Assembly (NCBI RefSeq): GCF_024746795.1
Contig: NZ_CP080524.1
Span: forward strand, 3,326,001-3,390,000
Direction of reading: 5' to 3'
From: Mesorhizobium sp. AR10
GTDB taxonomy: Bacteria > Pseudomonadota > Alphaproteobacteria > Rhizobiales > Rhizobiaceae
Length of the DNA stretch: 64,000 nucleotides
The position numbers and the translations under genes are program-made. This document shows, piece after piece, positions 8,981 to 17,935 of this stretch (position 1 is the first letter of the stretch; each line of letters starts with the position of its first letter). The notes under the pieces were generated by a model. The model was not told the origin of the DNA and did not search any database. It worked only from the letters and a program-made list of their open reading frames with translations.

Positions 8981-9455
8981 ATGGCCGATCTGGATGCGGC
9001 GGATCTGAAAATCCTGCGCCAGCTGGAGAAGGATGCACGCACCAGCACCGCGGAACTGGCGCGCGCGGTCAGCCTGTCGGCGCCGAGCGTGGCCGAGCGC
9101 ATCAAGCGGCTGCAGGAGAGCGGCGTGATCGAGGCCTATACGGTGCGGATCAATCCGGCCTCCCTTGGGATGAAGCTGTCGGCATGGCTACGAATCAGGC
9201 CGGTGCCCGGGCAGCTGGCTGTCGTGGCGGAGATCATCCGTGACCTGCCGGAAATCGCGCAATCCGGAAATCGCGCAATGCGACCGGGTGACCGGCGAGG
9301 ACTGTTTCATCGCATTGGCGCATGTCAGCTCGGTGGCCGAGCTCGAACGGGTGATTGACCGCATCATTCCTTATGCGATGACCAACACGGCGATCATCCA
9401 GTCGTCGCCGGTTGTGGCGCGGTCGCCGCTGGAAGCAGTTGTCAAAACCCGGTGA
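8981..9455 (+). pseudogene. Lrp/AsnC-family regulator disrupted by a 16-bp tandem duplication
   Basis: The N-terminus is a good Lrp helix-turn-helix (DLDAADLKILRQLEKDART, then LSAPSVAERIKRLQESGVI). The frame is lost after DLPEIAQ because a 16-base segment is repeated exactly. Deleting one copy restores DLPEIAQCDRVTGEDCFIAL and an intact RAM/AsnC ligand-binding domain to the stop at 9455. The corrected gene is 459 bases, 152 residues, the normal Lrp length. As it stands, translation runs out of frame to 9358 and the effector domain is lost. The natural target is likely the divergent exporter gene. Confidence 0.9.
9248..9279. repeat. perfect 16-bp tandem duplication
   Basis: CCGGAAATCGCGCAAT is present at 9248-9263 and again at 9264-9279. 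Sixteen is not a multiple of three, so it shifts the frame of the Lrp-type gene. Loss of one copy by slippage would revert it. Confidence 0.97.
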
Positions 9456-9476
9456 TTGTCATTCTTCTTGTTTGGC

Positions 9477-9542
9477 CATGATCTTTTCCGAAAACCGGTT
9501 CCCACTTTTCGCTTACGCGGTCCTTCGGTTCGGGATCATGGC
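9477..9542. repeat. rhizobial dispersed palindromic intergenic repeat
   Basis: The segment starts CATGATCTTTTCCGAAAACC, continues GGTTCCCACTTTTC and ends CGGGATCATGG. That core is a dispersed intergenic element of Rhizobiales I recognise from many genomes. Here about 20 extra bases sit between CACTTTTC and CGGGATCATG. GATC-centred ends suggest foldback. It lies between the broken Lrp gene and a small minus-strand gene. Confidence 0.65.
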
Positions 9543-9740
9543 CTAGGCGCGGCCTCGCTTCATGCGTGCCTGTTTCAGGATGGCGCGCCAGCGGATCATG
9601 TCGAAAGGAATCGGTTCGTTGTTGTTGGCAATGTGAAAGATCTCGTTGTTGACGTTCTTCAACGAGCGCCAGAAATCATAGTCGGTAATGCGCGGATCAG
9701 CAGCCAGCCTGTCCACCTCGACCTTGATGTCGGTTTTCAT
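9543..9740 (-). CDS. small conserved-looking protein, 65 aa, unknown function
   Basis: ATG 9740 follows a strong GAGGAAAG site. The product is hydrophilic and tryptophan-containing (MKTDIKVEVDRLAADPRITD, later DFWRSLKNVNNEIFHIANN) with a basic tail KQARMKRGRA. Codon use and amino-acid composition look like a real protein. No motif assigns function. Confidence 0.62.
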   Translation of the reverse strand: MKTDIKVEVDRLAADPRITDYDFWRSLKNVNNEIFHIANNNEPIPFDMIRWRAILKQARMKRGRA

Positions 9741-9889
9741 GCACTTTCCTCGAACCGCCTGTGCCCCGCCGCCCGCATCGCAAACCTCCGATGTGGTCGG
9801 TTCTCTAACGCCGCGCTGAGTCGTTCAACGCCTCAATTCGCTTGTTCACGTTAAAACCTCGGTAAGGTTAACGGCGGCCAGCTTTGGGT

Positions 9890-10375
9890 TCAAGCCGTCT
9901 TGCGGCGAATACCGATCGAACGGCCGGCGCGCTCCGGCATAGGCAGCACGGCATGGGCGGCACGCATGGCCTCGACCTTGGCGAGCACATCGGAAGGGAA
10001 GGGCGCCACCTTGGGGCCGGACATGTCGACATGCAGCGACAGTGTTTCGGACGTGGCGGCGAGCCAGCCGTCGACATGGCGGATTTCCTGGTAGGCCCGC
10101 AGCCGCTTGTCGTCATGGTCGATCAGCTGGAAGGAGACCGTGACCTTGTGATCCAGATGCAGTTCCTGGACGTAGCAGACATGGACTTCCGCGGTGTAGA
10201 TGGTGAGCCGCCGCTGTTTCACATAGTCCAGCCCCATGCCCATTCTTTCGAAGGCCTCGTCCGAGCAGCGGTCGAAGAGCACGTTGTAGTAGGCCATGTT
10301 GAGATGGCCGTTGTAGTCGATCCAGTCCTTCTCGATGTCCATGACACGAGAGACGAAAGGGGCGGGGATGGGCAT
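9890..10375 (-). CDS. hotdog-fold acyl-CoA thioesterase
   Basis: Predicted 161 residues. The motif DWIDYNGHLNMAYYNVLFD near residues 16-35 is the 4-hydroxybenzoyl-CoA-thioesterase-type active-site loop and helix. ATG 10375 follows AAGGAAG; the longer open frame upstream has no ribosome site. The subfamily includes thioesterases associated with carnitine/betainyl-CoA metabolism and general short-chain acyl-CoA hydrolysis; the substrate cannot be decided. It is divergent from the FAD dehydrogenase gene. Confidence 0.8.
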   Translation of the reverse strand: MPIPAPFVSRVMDIEKDWIDYNGHLNMAYYNVLFDRCSDEAFERMGMGLDYVKQRRLTIYTAEVHVCYVQELHLDHKVTVSFQLIDHDDKRLRAYQEIRHVDGWLAATSETLSLHVDMSGPKVAPFPSDVLAKVEAMRAAHAVLPMPERAGRSIGIRRKTA

Positions 10376-10479
10376 GGGGAACTTCCTTTTCGTCTTTGCT
10401 GGACAGAGCGTGGCTGGTGAGACTACGCATCCATAAATCCATAACAAGCGTGGACGCTGGTCCATTCGCGGAGGAATCG

Positions 10480-11892
10480 ATGGCTCTGAGCGACCTCAAC
10501 CCGGTCGAACGCAACGAAGAAGGCATCGCTGCCGTGCTCGGCATCCTCAAGCAGCAGCTTGGCGAGCGATTCCAGACCGGCCAGGCGATTCGCGCCCAGC
10601 ATGCGCACACCACCACCTATATCCCGACGCAGGCGCCTGACGGCGTCGCCTTTGTGGAGACGACGGCGGAAGTGCAGGAGATCGTGCGCGCCTGCGCCGC
10701 GCACCGGGTGCCGGTGATCGCTTTCGGCGTCGGCTCTTCGCTGGAGGGGCACACCAATGCGCCGGGCGGCGGCATCTCGCTGGACACGTCGCGGATGAAC
10801 CGTATCCTTTCGGTCAACCCGCAGGATCTCGACTGCACCGTGGAACCCGGCGTCACGCGCGAAGATCTCAACCGGCATCTGCGCGACACCGGGCTGTTCT
10901 TCCCGATCGACCCCGGCGCCAATGCCTCGCTCGGCGGCATGGCGGCGACACGGGCTTCCGGCACCAATGCGGTGCGCTACGGCACCATGCGCGAGAACGT
11001 CTTGTCGCTGACGGCTGTCATGGCCGACGGCGAGGCTGTGACGACCGGCAAGCGGGCGAAAAAGAGCTCGGCCGGCTACGACCTGACGCGGCTGTTGATC
11101 GGCTCGGAGGGCACGCTCGGCATCATCACCCAACTGACCCTGAAGCTGCAGGGTATTCCGCAGGCGATTTCCGGTGGCGTCTGCCCGTTTCCCAGCGTCG
11201 AGGCGGCGTGCAACGCGGTGATCGCGACGATCCAGATGGGCATTCCGGTGGCGCGTATCGAGCTGGTCAACGCGCTGCAGATGCGGGCGATGAAGAATTA
11301 TTCGAAGCTCGACTATCCGGAGAGCCCGTGCCTGTTCGTCGAATTCCACGGCAGCGATGCCGGCGTCGCCGAGCAGGCCGAGACCTTCGGCATGATCGCG
11401 GAGGAAAATGGCGGCGGGCCGTTCCTGTGGACCAGCGTTGCCGAGGAGCGGACGAAATTGTGGAAGGCCAGGCATGACGCCTACTGGTCGTCGCTGACGC
11501 TGCGGCCGGGCGCCAAGGGGCTGTCGACCGATGTCTGCGTGCCGATCTCGCGCTTTGCCGAATGCGTCACCGAGACCGAGGCCGACATTGCCGAGATGGG
11601 TCTGATCGCGCCGATCGTGGGCCATGCCGGCGACGGCAATTTCCATGTGCTGGTGCTGATGGACGTGGACGATCCCCGGGAGATCGCGCTGTCGGAAAAG
11701 TTCGTCGCGCGGCTCAACATGCGAGCGATCGCCATGGATGGCACCTGCACCGGCGAGCATGGCATCGGCCAAGGCAAGGTCGGCTTCCTGCGCCATGAGC
11801 TCGGCCACGGCGTCGACATCATGCGCACCATCAAGCAGGCGCTCGACCCGCTTGATATTATGAACCCGGGGAAGATTCTGCCTCGCGACTAG
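10480..11892 (+). CDS. FAD-linked D-lactate/glycolate-type dehydrogenase
   Basis: Predicted 470 residues; ATG 10480 has GGAGGAATCG. The N-terminal PCMH FAD domain shows VIAFGVGSSLEGHTNAPGGG, then PGANASLGGMAATRASG and GYDLTRLLIGSEGTLGIIT. The C-terminal oxidase domain has VGHAGDGNFH and a final CTGEHGIGQGK, both hallmarks of the GlcD/D-LDH family. It oxidises a D-2-hydroxyacid and passes electrons to a quinone or cytochrome. No GlcE/GlcF subunits are adjacent, which favours a stand-alone D-lactate dehydrogenase. Confidence 0.87.
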   Translation: MALSDLNPVERNEEGIAAVLGILKQQLGERFQTGQAIRAQHAHTTTYIPTQAPDGVAFVETTAEVQEIVRACAAHRVPVIAFGVGSSLEGHTNAPGGGISLDTSRMNRILSVNPQDLDCTVEPGVTREDLNRHLRDTGLFFPIDPGANASLGGMAATRASGTNAVRYGTMRENVLSLTAVMADGEAVTTGKRAKKSSAGYDLTRLLIGSEGTLGIITQLTLKLQGIPQAISGGVCPFPSVEAACNAVIATIQMGIPVARIELVNALQMRAMKNYSKLDYPESPCLFVEFHGSDAGVAEQAETFGMIAEENGGGPFLWTSVAEERTKLWKARHDAYWSSLTLRPGAKGLSTDVCVPISRFAECVTETEADIAEMGLIAPIVGHAGDGNFHVLVLMDVDDPREIALSEKFVARLNMRAIAMDGTCTGEHGIGQGKVGFLRHELGHGVDIMRTIKQALDPLDIMNPGKILPRD

Positions 11893-11981
11893 CTAGTGGT
11901 GGCTGGCAATCGAATTGCCTCTTTATCGACACGCTGATGCGGGTAGAGTGCGATTGATTTCAATCAACCCAATCGGAACTG

Positions 11982-14900
11982 ATGCTCGCACGCCTGTTCG
12001 TGATCTTCGGTGGTCTTTTCGTGCTGGTGCTGTGTGCGGCGCTGGTGGTGCCGTATTTTATCGACTGGACAGGCTACCGCGCCGAGTTCGAGCGCGAGGC
12101 GAGCGCCATTTTGGGCCGCAAGGTCACGGTGCAAGGCGATGCAACGGCGCGACTGCTGCCGTTTCCCTCGGTGACGTTTTCGAACGTAACCGTCGCCGGC
12201 GGCCCCGGCGGCCAGCCGGCGATGACCGTCGAGACCTTTTCGATGGATGCCGAACTGGCGCCTTTCCTGAGCGGCGAGGTGCTGATCTTCGATATGCGGC
12301 TGGTGCGGCCGAAGGCGACGATCGATATCGCCGCCGACGGCACGGTCGACTGGGCGATGCGGCCGTCCTCGCCGTTCGACCTCAACCAGATCTCGATCGA
12401 GAAGCTGACGGTGACGGAAGGGCAGATCGCGCTGCGCCATGCTGCCGGCGGGCGCAGCCATCTCATTTCCGAGATCAATTCGACGATCTCGGCCAGGTCG
12501 CTGGCCGGGCCATGGCGGATGGATGGTTCGCTGCGCCTGGATGGCCTGCGCGCCACGCTCGTCGCTTCCACCGGCAAGGCCGACGGCACCGGACAGATGC
12601 GGCTCCGGCTCAGGGCCGATCCGGATGCTTATCCGCTGGTCATCGAGACCGACGGCAATGCCGGCATTGTCAAGGGCGCGGCGGTCTATTCCGGTCAGTT
12701 CAAGATTTCGGGCGCCGACAAGAATTCGGCGCAGCTGCGCGGCACCGATGGCGAGTTTGTCGAGATCAATTCGGGCAAGGTCAGCGCCGGCAAACCCGAT
12801 CCAGGGTTCCGGCTGAACGGCAAGTTTTCGCTCGATCACCAGAAACTCGGCGTTGCCGAATTCCGCTTCGAGACCGGGCCGCTCGACAATCCCTACACCG
12901 CCGACGGCAACGCCAGCGTCGATCTTGGGCTGAAGCCGCGCTTTTCGATCGAGGCCGACGGCGCGCAGGTGCAGTTCGATGAAGCGGTCGGTGCCGCGGC
13001 CGGCACCGGACTGACCCTGTCCAAGCGTATCGCGGCGCTGGAGCGGGCGCTGCTCGATTTGCCGAAGCCGACCATACCGGGCACCGTCGAGGTCAAGCTG
13101 CCGGCTGTGGTGACCGGCGACACGACGGTTCGCGATGTGCATCTTTCCGCCGAACCGACCGATGGTGGCTGGTCGGTGAAGTCGCTCGCCGCGACGCTGC
13201 CCGGCCGCGCCAGGCTGGAAGCAAACGGCATGCTCAGCGTCGAGGATCATTTCGGCTTTACCGGCGCGCTGCTGCTGGCCGTGGCGCAGCCTTCCGGCTT
13301 CGCCGCCTGGCTGTCGAAGGATGTTGACGAGGCAATCCGCCGCCTGCCGGCCGCCGGCTTCAAGGCCAAGGTCGATCTCAGCGAGAAGCGCCAAGCCCTC
13401 AGCGATCTCGAACTGATCCTCGGCAAGGCGAAGTTTTCCGGCCGTATCGATTCCAGCCAGCCGGACGACGCCAAGCCGTCGGTGCTGATGCGGCTCGAAG
13501 GCGGCGAACTCGACGTCGACGGGCTCGCGGCCTTCGCTTCGATCTTCGTCAGCGACAAGGGCGCCAACCGCTTTTCCGACCGCGATCTTGATTTTCAGAT
13601 CAAGGCCGGGCCGGTCAGTGCCGGCGGTCTGACCGCCGATACGGTCGACACGGCACTCAGACTGCGCGACGGTCTGCTCGAGATCGATCGGCTTTCGCTC
13701 GGTGGGCTGGCCGGCACTTCGATCAGCGCCACTGGCCGGATCAAGGATTTCCCGGCGAGCCCGACCGGCAAGCTCGACGCATCCGTGGTCGCCGTCGACC
13801 TCAAGCCGTTGATCGATGTCGCAGCACAGCACTATCCCGACAGTGCCATCCTGAAAGGCCTTGCGGGCCGGGCCGCAGCCTACCCCGAACTGTTCCAGGA
13901 CGCGCGTGTCGATCTGGTGGCGAGTGCTGCCGACAATGGCGACGGCACCACGGGGCTGGCGGTCAGCGGACAGGGCAAGGCCGGTGGCTCAGCCTTTTCG
14001 GCGTCGCTGTCCGGCAAGGGGACGATCGACAGCCTTCGGGAAGCCACGGTGGCGCTGACCTTCAACGCCAGGAATCCCGACGCCACGGCGCTGCTGGCGC
14101 TCTATGGTTTTCCCGCACTGCCGCTCGGCATGCTCGGCCAGGCAACCACCGACGTCTCCGCCAAGGGCACGCTTGGCGGCGGCCTGGAGACGAGTTTCAA
14201 CCTTGCCGCCGACGACTTCAAGGCCGGGTTCGACGGGACGGTGGCCGATACGCCGCAAGGGGCCACGGCCAAGGGCAAGGTCAGCCTCGAGGCCGCCGAC
14301 ATCGAGCCGTGGCTGATGACGACCGGAATCGGACTGCCGGGCATGGGGGCTGGCATGTCGACCTCGTTCACGGCGGATGCCGACTTCGGCAATGGCCTGC
14401 TGGTCCTGGACAGCCTCAGCGGCGCCATCAACGAGGCCGCGGTTTCCGGTGACCTCAACATCGATGTGAAGGACGGGCTGCCGCATCTTGCCGGCGCGTT
14501 GGCGCTCGACGAACTGGACCTCGATCCGATGGCGGTGACGCTGTTTGGCGACCAGTCCTTCCTCGCCACCAATGGGGCCTGGCCGACGGCGCCTTTCAGC
14601 CAGAAGTCCAGCCTGCCGTTCACCGCCGATCTCGACCTGACCACGGCAGCCCTTGCCGGGGGCCCGTTCGCCACGGCCTATGATGCGGGTTTTTCACTGA
14701 AGCTCGACCGGGAAGGCATCCGCGTTTCAGGCCTCAAGGCCAAACTCCTCGGCGGCGCGCTGACCGGGCTGTTCGAGTTGAAGAACAATGACGGCACCGG
14801 GCTTTTCTCGGGCCAGATGAAACTTGCCGGCGCCGACCTGGCGACAGTGCTGCCGGATGCCGGCATCAGCGGCAGCGGCGATTTCTCAACGGCGCTTTCG

Positions 14901-15956
14901 ACCAGCGGCAAATCGGTCGATGCGATGGTTGCGACGCTGTCCGGCTCCGGCACGGCAGCGTTGAAGGACCTGACTCTTGCCGGCGTCAATCCCGATGCCT
15001 TCGGCGCCTTCATCGCCAAAGCCGATGCGATCGGGCGCGATATCGATGTGGCAAAGACCGCTGGCTTTGCGCCGCAGATTGCCGCGGATGGCAGTTTTTC
15101 GGCTCAGGACACTGATATCGCCTTCGCGATTGCCGGCGGCACGCTACGGGCACCGCCGGTCAAGCTCGAAAATCCGAAGGCGACGCTGTCAGCCGACATC
15201 ACGGCGGATCTGACTGCGGGCAACGTCGCCGTCAACGGGTCGATCGCCTACAGGCCCGGCGACGAGGCGCTGGTCGGCTCCGAACCGACCATGAATTTCA
15301 GTGTCGACGGGCCGTTCGGTGCAATGAAAAGGGTATTCGACAGCGAGCCGCTGGCGCAGTTCCTGACCCAGCGCGCGCTGGAGAAGGAGCAGCAGCGGGT
15401 CGAGGCGATGCAGGCCGCATTGCTGGAAAAACAGCGGCTGCGGCGCGAGGTGCGGTATTACGCGGCCCTGCAAACCGAACGCGACAACGCCGCCGAGGAG
15501 TTGCGTAGGCTGGAGGAAGCCGCGCGGCTGAAAGCCGAGGCGGATGCCAGGGCGAGGGCGGAAGCCGAGGCAAAGGCGAAAGCTGAAGCCGAAGCAAAGG
15601 CTCAAGCCGAAGCGGAAGCAAAAGCCAAGGCGGCAGCTGACGCACAGGCTCAAGCCGAGGCGGACGCTGCGGCCAAGGCCAAGGCAGAAGCCGACGCAAA
15701 GGTTCAAGCCGAGCAACAGGCCGCCAAGGAGGCGGCGAAAGCGCAGGCCGAACAGGAGCGCAAGAAGGCGGAAGAGGCTATGCGCATCGCGTCGCAGGAG
15801 AAAGCCAAGCTCGACGCCGAACGCAAGGCGGCCAGGGAGGCGCCAAAGGTCGACGGTCTTCCCGGCGTCAATGACGGTTCGGCACCGGTGCCATCGAAGC
15901 CCAAGACCAACCCGTTCTCGGTCGACAATCTGCTGAAGTCGCTGGGCGGCGGCTAG
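11982..15956 (+). CDS. giant AsmA-family envelope protein with alanine/lysine coiled-coil tail
   Basis: Predicted 1324 residues. One N-terminal membrane helix (residues about 3-27) is followed by an AsmA N-terminal domain ([33 protein letters not shown]). A long beta-rich repeat region and an AsmA C-terminal domain ending near [19 protein letters not shown] follow. Such bridge-like proteins are proposed to move phospholipid across the periplasm. Residues about 1115-1285 are a low-complexity (A/E/K/Q) coiled coil resembling the TolA helix; the end is [12 protein letters not shown]. This tail is unusual in my memory of E. coli AsmA but occurs in rhizobial homologues. Its last bases overlap the stop of the convergent gene. 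Confidence 0.82.
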   Translation: MLARLFVIFGGLFVLVLCAALVVPYFIDWTGYRAEFEREASAILGRKVTVQGDATARLLPFPSVTFSNVTVAGGPGGQPAMTVETFSMDAELAPFLSGEVLIFDMRLVRPKATIDIAADGTVDWAMRPSSPFDLNQISIEKLTVTEGQIALRHAAGGRSHLISEINSTISARSLAGPWRMDGSLRLDGLRATLVASTGKADGTGQMRLRLRADPDAYPLVIETDGNAGIVKGAAVYSGQFKISGADKNSAQLRGTDGEFVEINSGKVSAGKPDPGFRLNGKFSLDHQKLGVAEFRFETGPLDNPYTADGNASVDLGLKPRFSIEADGAQVQFDEAVGAAAGTGLTLSKRIAALERALLDLPKPTIPGTVEVKLPAVVTGDTTVRDVHLSAEPTDGGWSVKSLAATLPGRARLEANGMLSVEDHFGFTGALLLAVAQPSGFAAWLSKDVDEAIRRLPAAGFKAKVDLSEKRQALSDLELILGKAKFSGRIDSSQPDDAKPSVLMRLEGGELDVDGLAAFASIFVSDKGANRFSDRDLDFQIKAGPVSAGGLTADTVDTALRLRDGLLEIDRLSLGGLAGTSISATGRIKDFPASPTGKLDASVVAVDLKPLIDVAAQHYPDSAILKGLAGRAAAYPELFQDARVDLVASAADNGDGTTGLAVSGQGKAGGSAFSASLSGKGTIDSLREATVALTFNARNPDATALLALYGFPALPLGMLGQATTDVSAKGTLGGGLETSFNLAADDFKAGFDGTVADTPQGATAKGKVSLEAADIEPWLMTTGIGLPGMGAGMSTSFTADADFGNGLLVLDSLSGAINEAAVSGDLNIDVKDGLPHLAGALALDELDLDPMAVTLFGDQSFLATNGAWPTAPFSQKSSLPFTADLDLTTAALAGGPFATAYDAGFSLKLDREGIRVSGLKAKLLGGALTGLFELKNNDGTGLFSGQMKLAGADLATVLPDAGISGSGDFSTALSTSGKSVDAMVATLSGSGTAALKDLTLAGVNPDAFGAFIAKADAIGRDIDVAKTAGFAPQIAADGSFSAQDTDIAFAIAGGTLRAPPVKLENPKATLSADITADLTAGNVAVNGSIAYRPGDEALVGSEPTMNFSVDGPFGAMKRVFDSEPLAQFLTQRALEKEQQRVEAMQAALLEKQRLRREVRYYAALQTERDNAAEELRRLEEAARLKAEADARARAEAEAKAKAEAEAKAQAEAEAKAKAAADAQAQAEADAAAKAKAEADAKVQAEQQAAKEAAKAQAEQERKKAEEAMRIASQEKAKLDAERKAAREAPKVDGLPGVNDGSAPVPSKPKTNPFSVDNLLKSLGGG

Positions 15957-16177
15957 TCCGCAATTCTTCGCTTGGCCCAATCCAGCACATACAGCCTCAG
16001 CGCAGAAGAGAGATTGGCGTCGCGGGGGCGGGTTTCGTCGATTTCGGCGACGAGGGCGGCGAGCGTACGTTTTCGCCTGGCCGCAATGACGACGAGATCG
16101 TCATAGAACGGTTTTTCGAGCGAATAGCTGGTGCGGTGGCCGCGGATCGTCACCGAGCGTTTTTCGACCGGGCTCAC
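15953..16177 (-). CDS. ribbon-helix-helix domain protein, 74 aa
   Basis: GTG at 16177 starts a protein with the N-terminal beta strand [20 protein letters not shown] and helical part [20 protein letters not shown], matching the Rhizobiales ribbon-helix-helix family often found beside sspB. It is the third gene of sspB-DUF4169-RHH (11-base and 21-base gaps). A DNA-binding role is likely, target unknown. Confidence 0.72.
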   Translation of the reverse strand: MSPVEKRSVTIRGHRTSYSLEKPFYDDLVVIAARRKRTLAALVAEIDETRPRDANLSSALRLYVLDWAKRRIAD

Positions 16178-16187
16178 CGTAAGCCGC

Positions 16188-16385
16188 TCATTTATCGCCT
16201 TGATCTTCCAAGGGTTCGCGGCGATGGCCGGAGACGAATTTTTCGGCTTTTTCGGCGGTCAGGCGATCATGGTTCCGGTCGGCCTTGGAACGGCCGTGCA
16301 GCGCCCGGTTCTGGCCGGCCAGCCGCTCTTTCTCAATCCGCGCCTTCTGCTTACGGGCCTGACGGAGATTGAGGATATCGGCCAT
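16188..16385 (-). CDS. DUF4169 family protein, 65 aa
   Basis: Starts MADILNLRQARKQKARIEKE and is highly charged and helical, which fits DUF4169, a small alphaproteobacterial family regularly encoded after sspB. Function unknown. It sits between sspB and the ribbon-helix-helix gene. Confidence 0.75.
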   Translation of the reverse strand: MADILNLRQARKQKARIEKERLAGQNRALHGRSKADRNHDRLTAEKAEKFVSGHRREPLEDQGDK

Positions 16386-16405
16386 TTCGCGCGCCGCCGG
16401 TCAGG

Positions 16406-16942
16406 TTACTTCTTGCGGAAGGCGTCGAGCGACACGACATCGGCGCTCTTGCCGGCGTCGGCCACGGCAGGCTTCTTTTCGGCCTCGGCGGCGGCCTTCT
16501 TCGTCTTCTCCGGCTTTTTCTCGGTGACGATGGCCAGTGGTTCGGGAGCCGACTGGGCTGTCGGTCCGTCCTCTGCCGAAGTGTCCGTCTTTACGTCGAA
16601 TTCGAGTTCGAAATTGACGGACGGGTCGTAAAAGCCGCGCACGGCCGAGAACGGGATTTCGAGCTTTTCGGGTACATCGGAGAAGGACAGCCCGACCTCG
16701 AAGCCCGTGTCGGTCACTTTCAGGTCCCAGTACTGGAACTGGATGACGATGGTCATCTGTTCGGGATAGCGCTCGCGCAACCGGGAAGACACGCGCACGC
16801 CCGGCGCGCCGGTCAGGAAAGTGATGAAGAAATGATGGTTGCCAGGCAGGCCGGTGCGCGCGACCTCGGCCAGAACCTTGCGCATGACGCCGCGCAACGC
16901 CTCCTGGGCCAGAATGTCGTAGCGGATGTGGTCGTCGGCCAT
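16406..16942 (-). CDS. sspB: alphaproteobacterial SspB, ClpXP adaptor for ssrA-tagged proteins
   Basis: Predicted 178 residues. The N-terminus (YDILAQEALRGVMRKVLAEV, then HHFFITFLTGAPGVRVSSRL, MTIVIQFQYWDL) is the SspB tag-binding fold. An Ala/Lys/Glu-rich linker leads to a short C-terminal VVSLDAFRKK, the segment that docks on the ClpX N-domain. SspB delivers stalled-ribosome products carrying the ssrA tag to ClpXP. The tag-encoding RNA is in this same window about 5.5 kb away. First gene of a three-gene operon. Confidence 0.9.
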   Translation of the reverse strand: MADDHIRYDILAQEALRGVMRKVLAEVARTGLPGNHHFFITFLTGAPGVRVSSRLRERYPEQMTIVIQFQYWDLKVTDTGFEVGLSFSDVPEKLEIPFSAVRGFYDPSVNFELEFDVKTDTSAEDGPTAQSAPEPLAIVTEKKPEKTKKAAAEAEKKPAVADAGKSADVVSLDAFRKK

Positions 16943-17059
16943 GTGGCGGTTTGGTTCCGTTGAATCGTCCGCATAGCTGTAATCAAGCTTGAGGGCGGCG
17001 TAAACCGGATATAGAGGCCGACCGCGCAGTTGCGAGAGGAGATGTCTGGGATTTGTCTC

Positions 17060-17749
17060 TCAGGCGCCGGCGAGCGCGCTGTGTTTGTCCGCGCGGGCAG
17101 CGGACTGCCGCTTGCCGAAGGCGCGCAAAAAGGTGCGCACGCCATTTGTTGCGGACTGCACCACCTCATCGTCCTGCGGCGTGCCGCCGAGCATGAAGGT
17201 TGTCTGCAGTTCGGCGTTGACGAGGGCGAGGAACTGGCGCGCCGCCACATCGGGATCTTCGATCACCAGGAAACCGGCATGGGCGAGGCGGGCGAAGCGG
17301 GCGGCCAGCGCCGGCCACGTCCTGCCTGGCCCCTGGTCGCGCCACTCGGCAAAAAGTTCGGGATAGCGCTCGCCCTCGGTCTGGATCAGCTTGCGCAGGA
17401 ATTTTCCGTCGCGGTTGCAGATGCAGTTGCGGTTCATGCGGATCGCAAAGCCAATCAGGTCGGCCTCCAGATCCTTGGGCTGGTCGGGGAAACTGGCAAA
17501 GGTGGCGAAGATGCCGGCATTGCAGCGCTCGGTCAGGTCGCGAACGACGGCAATGAACAACCTTTCCTTGTCGCCATGATGGTTGTAGACGGTCTGACGC
17601 GAAACACCGGCCTCGACCGCGATCAGGTCGATATTGGCGCCGGCAAAGCCTTCGCGGCAAAAAACCGAAGCAGCAGCATCAACAATCGACATTCGCTTGG
17701 CCTCATGGCCACGTGGCGGGAAAATGTCAGGAGAGACGTGCAGCTTCAT
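17060..17749 (-). CDS. TetR/AcrR-family repressor
   Basis: Predicted 229 residues from ATG 17749; an inner ATG at 17692 (MSIVDAAASVF) has a better ribosome-site match and may be the true start. The helix-turn-helix is GANIDLIAVEAGVSRQTVYNHHGDKERLF. The ligand domain is a TetR C-terminal type. It is divergent from a Bcr/CflA-type multidrug exporter, and a perfect palindrome lies in the shared promoter region, so it most likely represses that exporter. Confidence 0.85.
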   Translation of the reverse strand: MKLHVSPDIFPPRGHEAKRMSIVDAAASVFCREGFAGANIDLIAVEAGVSRQTVYNHHGDKERLFIAVVRDLTERCNAGIFATFASFPDQPKDLEADLIGFAIRMNRNCICNRDGKFLRKLIQTEGERYPELFAEWRDQGPGRTWPALAARFARLAHAGFLVIEDPDVAARQFLALVNAELQTTFMLGGTPQDDEVVQSATNGVRTFLRAFGKRQSAARADKHSALAGA

Positions 17750-17769
17750 AGAAATCTATATAGAGGTGA

Positions 17770-17798
17770 TTGACGAATTAGACAAGAGTGTCTAAATT
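17770..17798 (+). promoter_or_regulatory. exporter promoter with overlapping TetR-type operator
   Basis: TTGACG (17770-17775) and TAAATT (17793-17798) are 17 bases apart. Inside this spacer lies the inverted repeat TTAGACA-AGAG-TGTCTAA (17778-17795). A repressor bound there would block RNA polymerase directly. Confidence 0.65.
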
Positions 17799-17935
17799 TG
17801 TGGACATAACACTAAGAGATTTCGCTCCGGAGGGAAGAGAATTCGCTCTTGGAGAGTCGGAATTTCACGGGATGGAACGTCCTAGGGTTAGACGTCGCTT
17901 AGCGGCGGCAGCCAGATTCGAAAGAAGCCACTATC

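Noticed and set aside
11964..13832. 622-codon minus-strand open frame opposite the AsmA gene
   Set aside because: Composition rich in Arg, His, Gly and Ala, no domain pattern, no ribosome site; typical shadow of a high-GC gene.
15530..15760. Direct DNA repeats of about 12-18 bases
   Set aside because: They simply encode the Ala/Glu/Lys coiled coil of the AsmA tail; not an independent repeat element or CRISPR.
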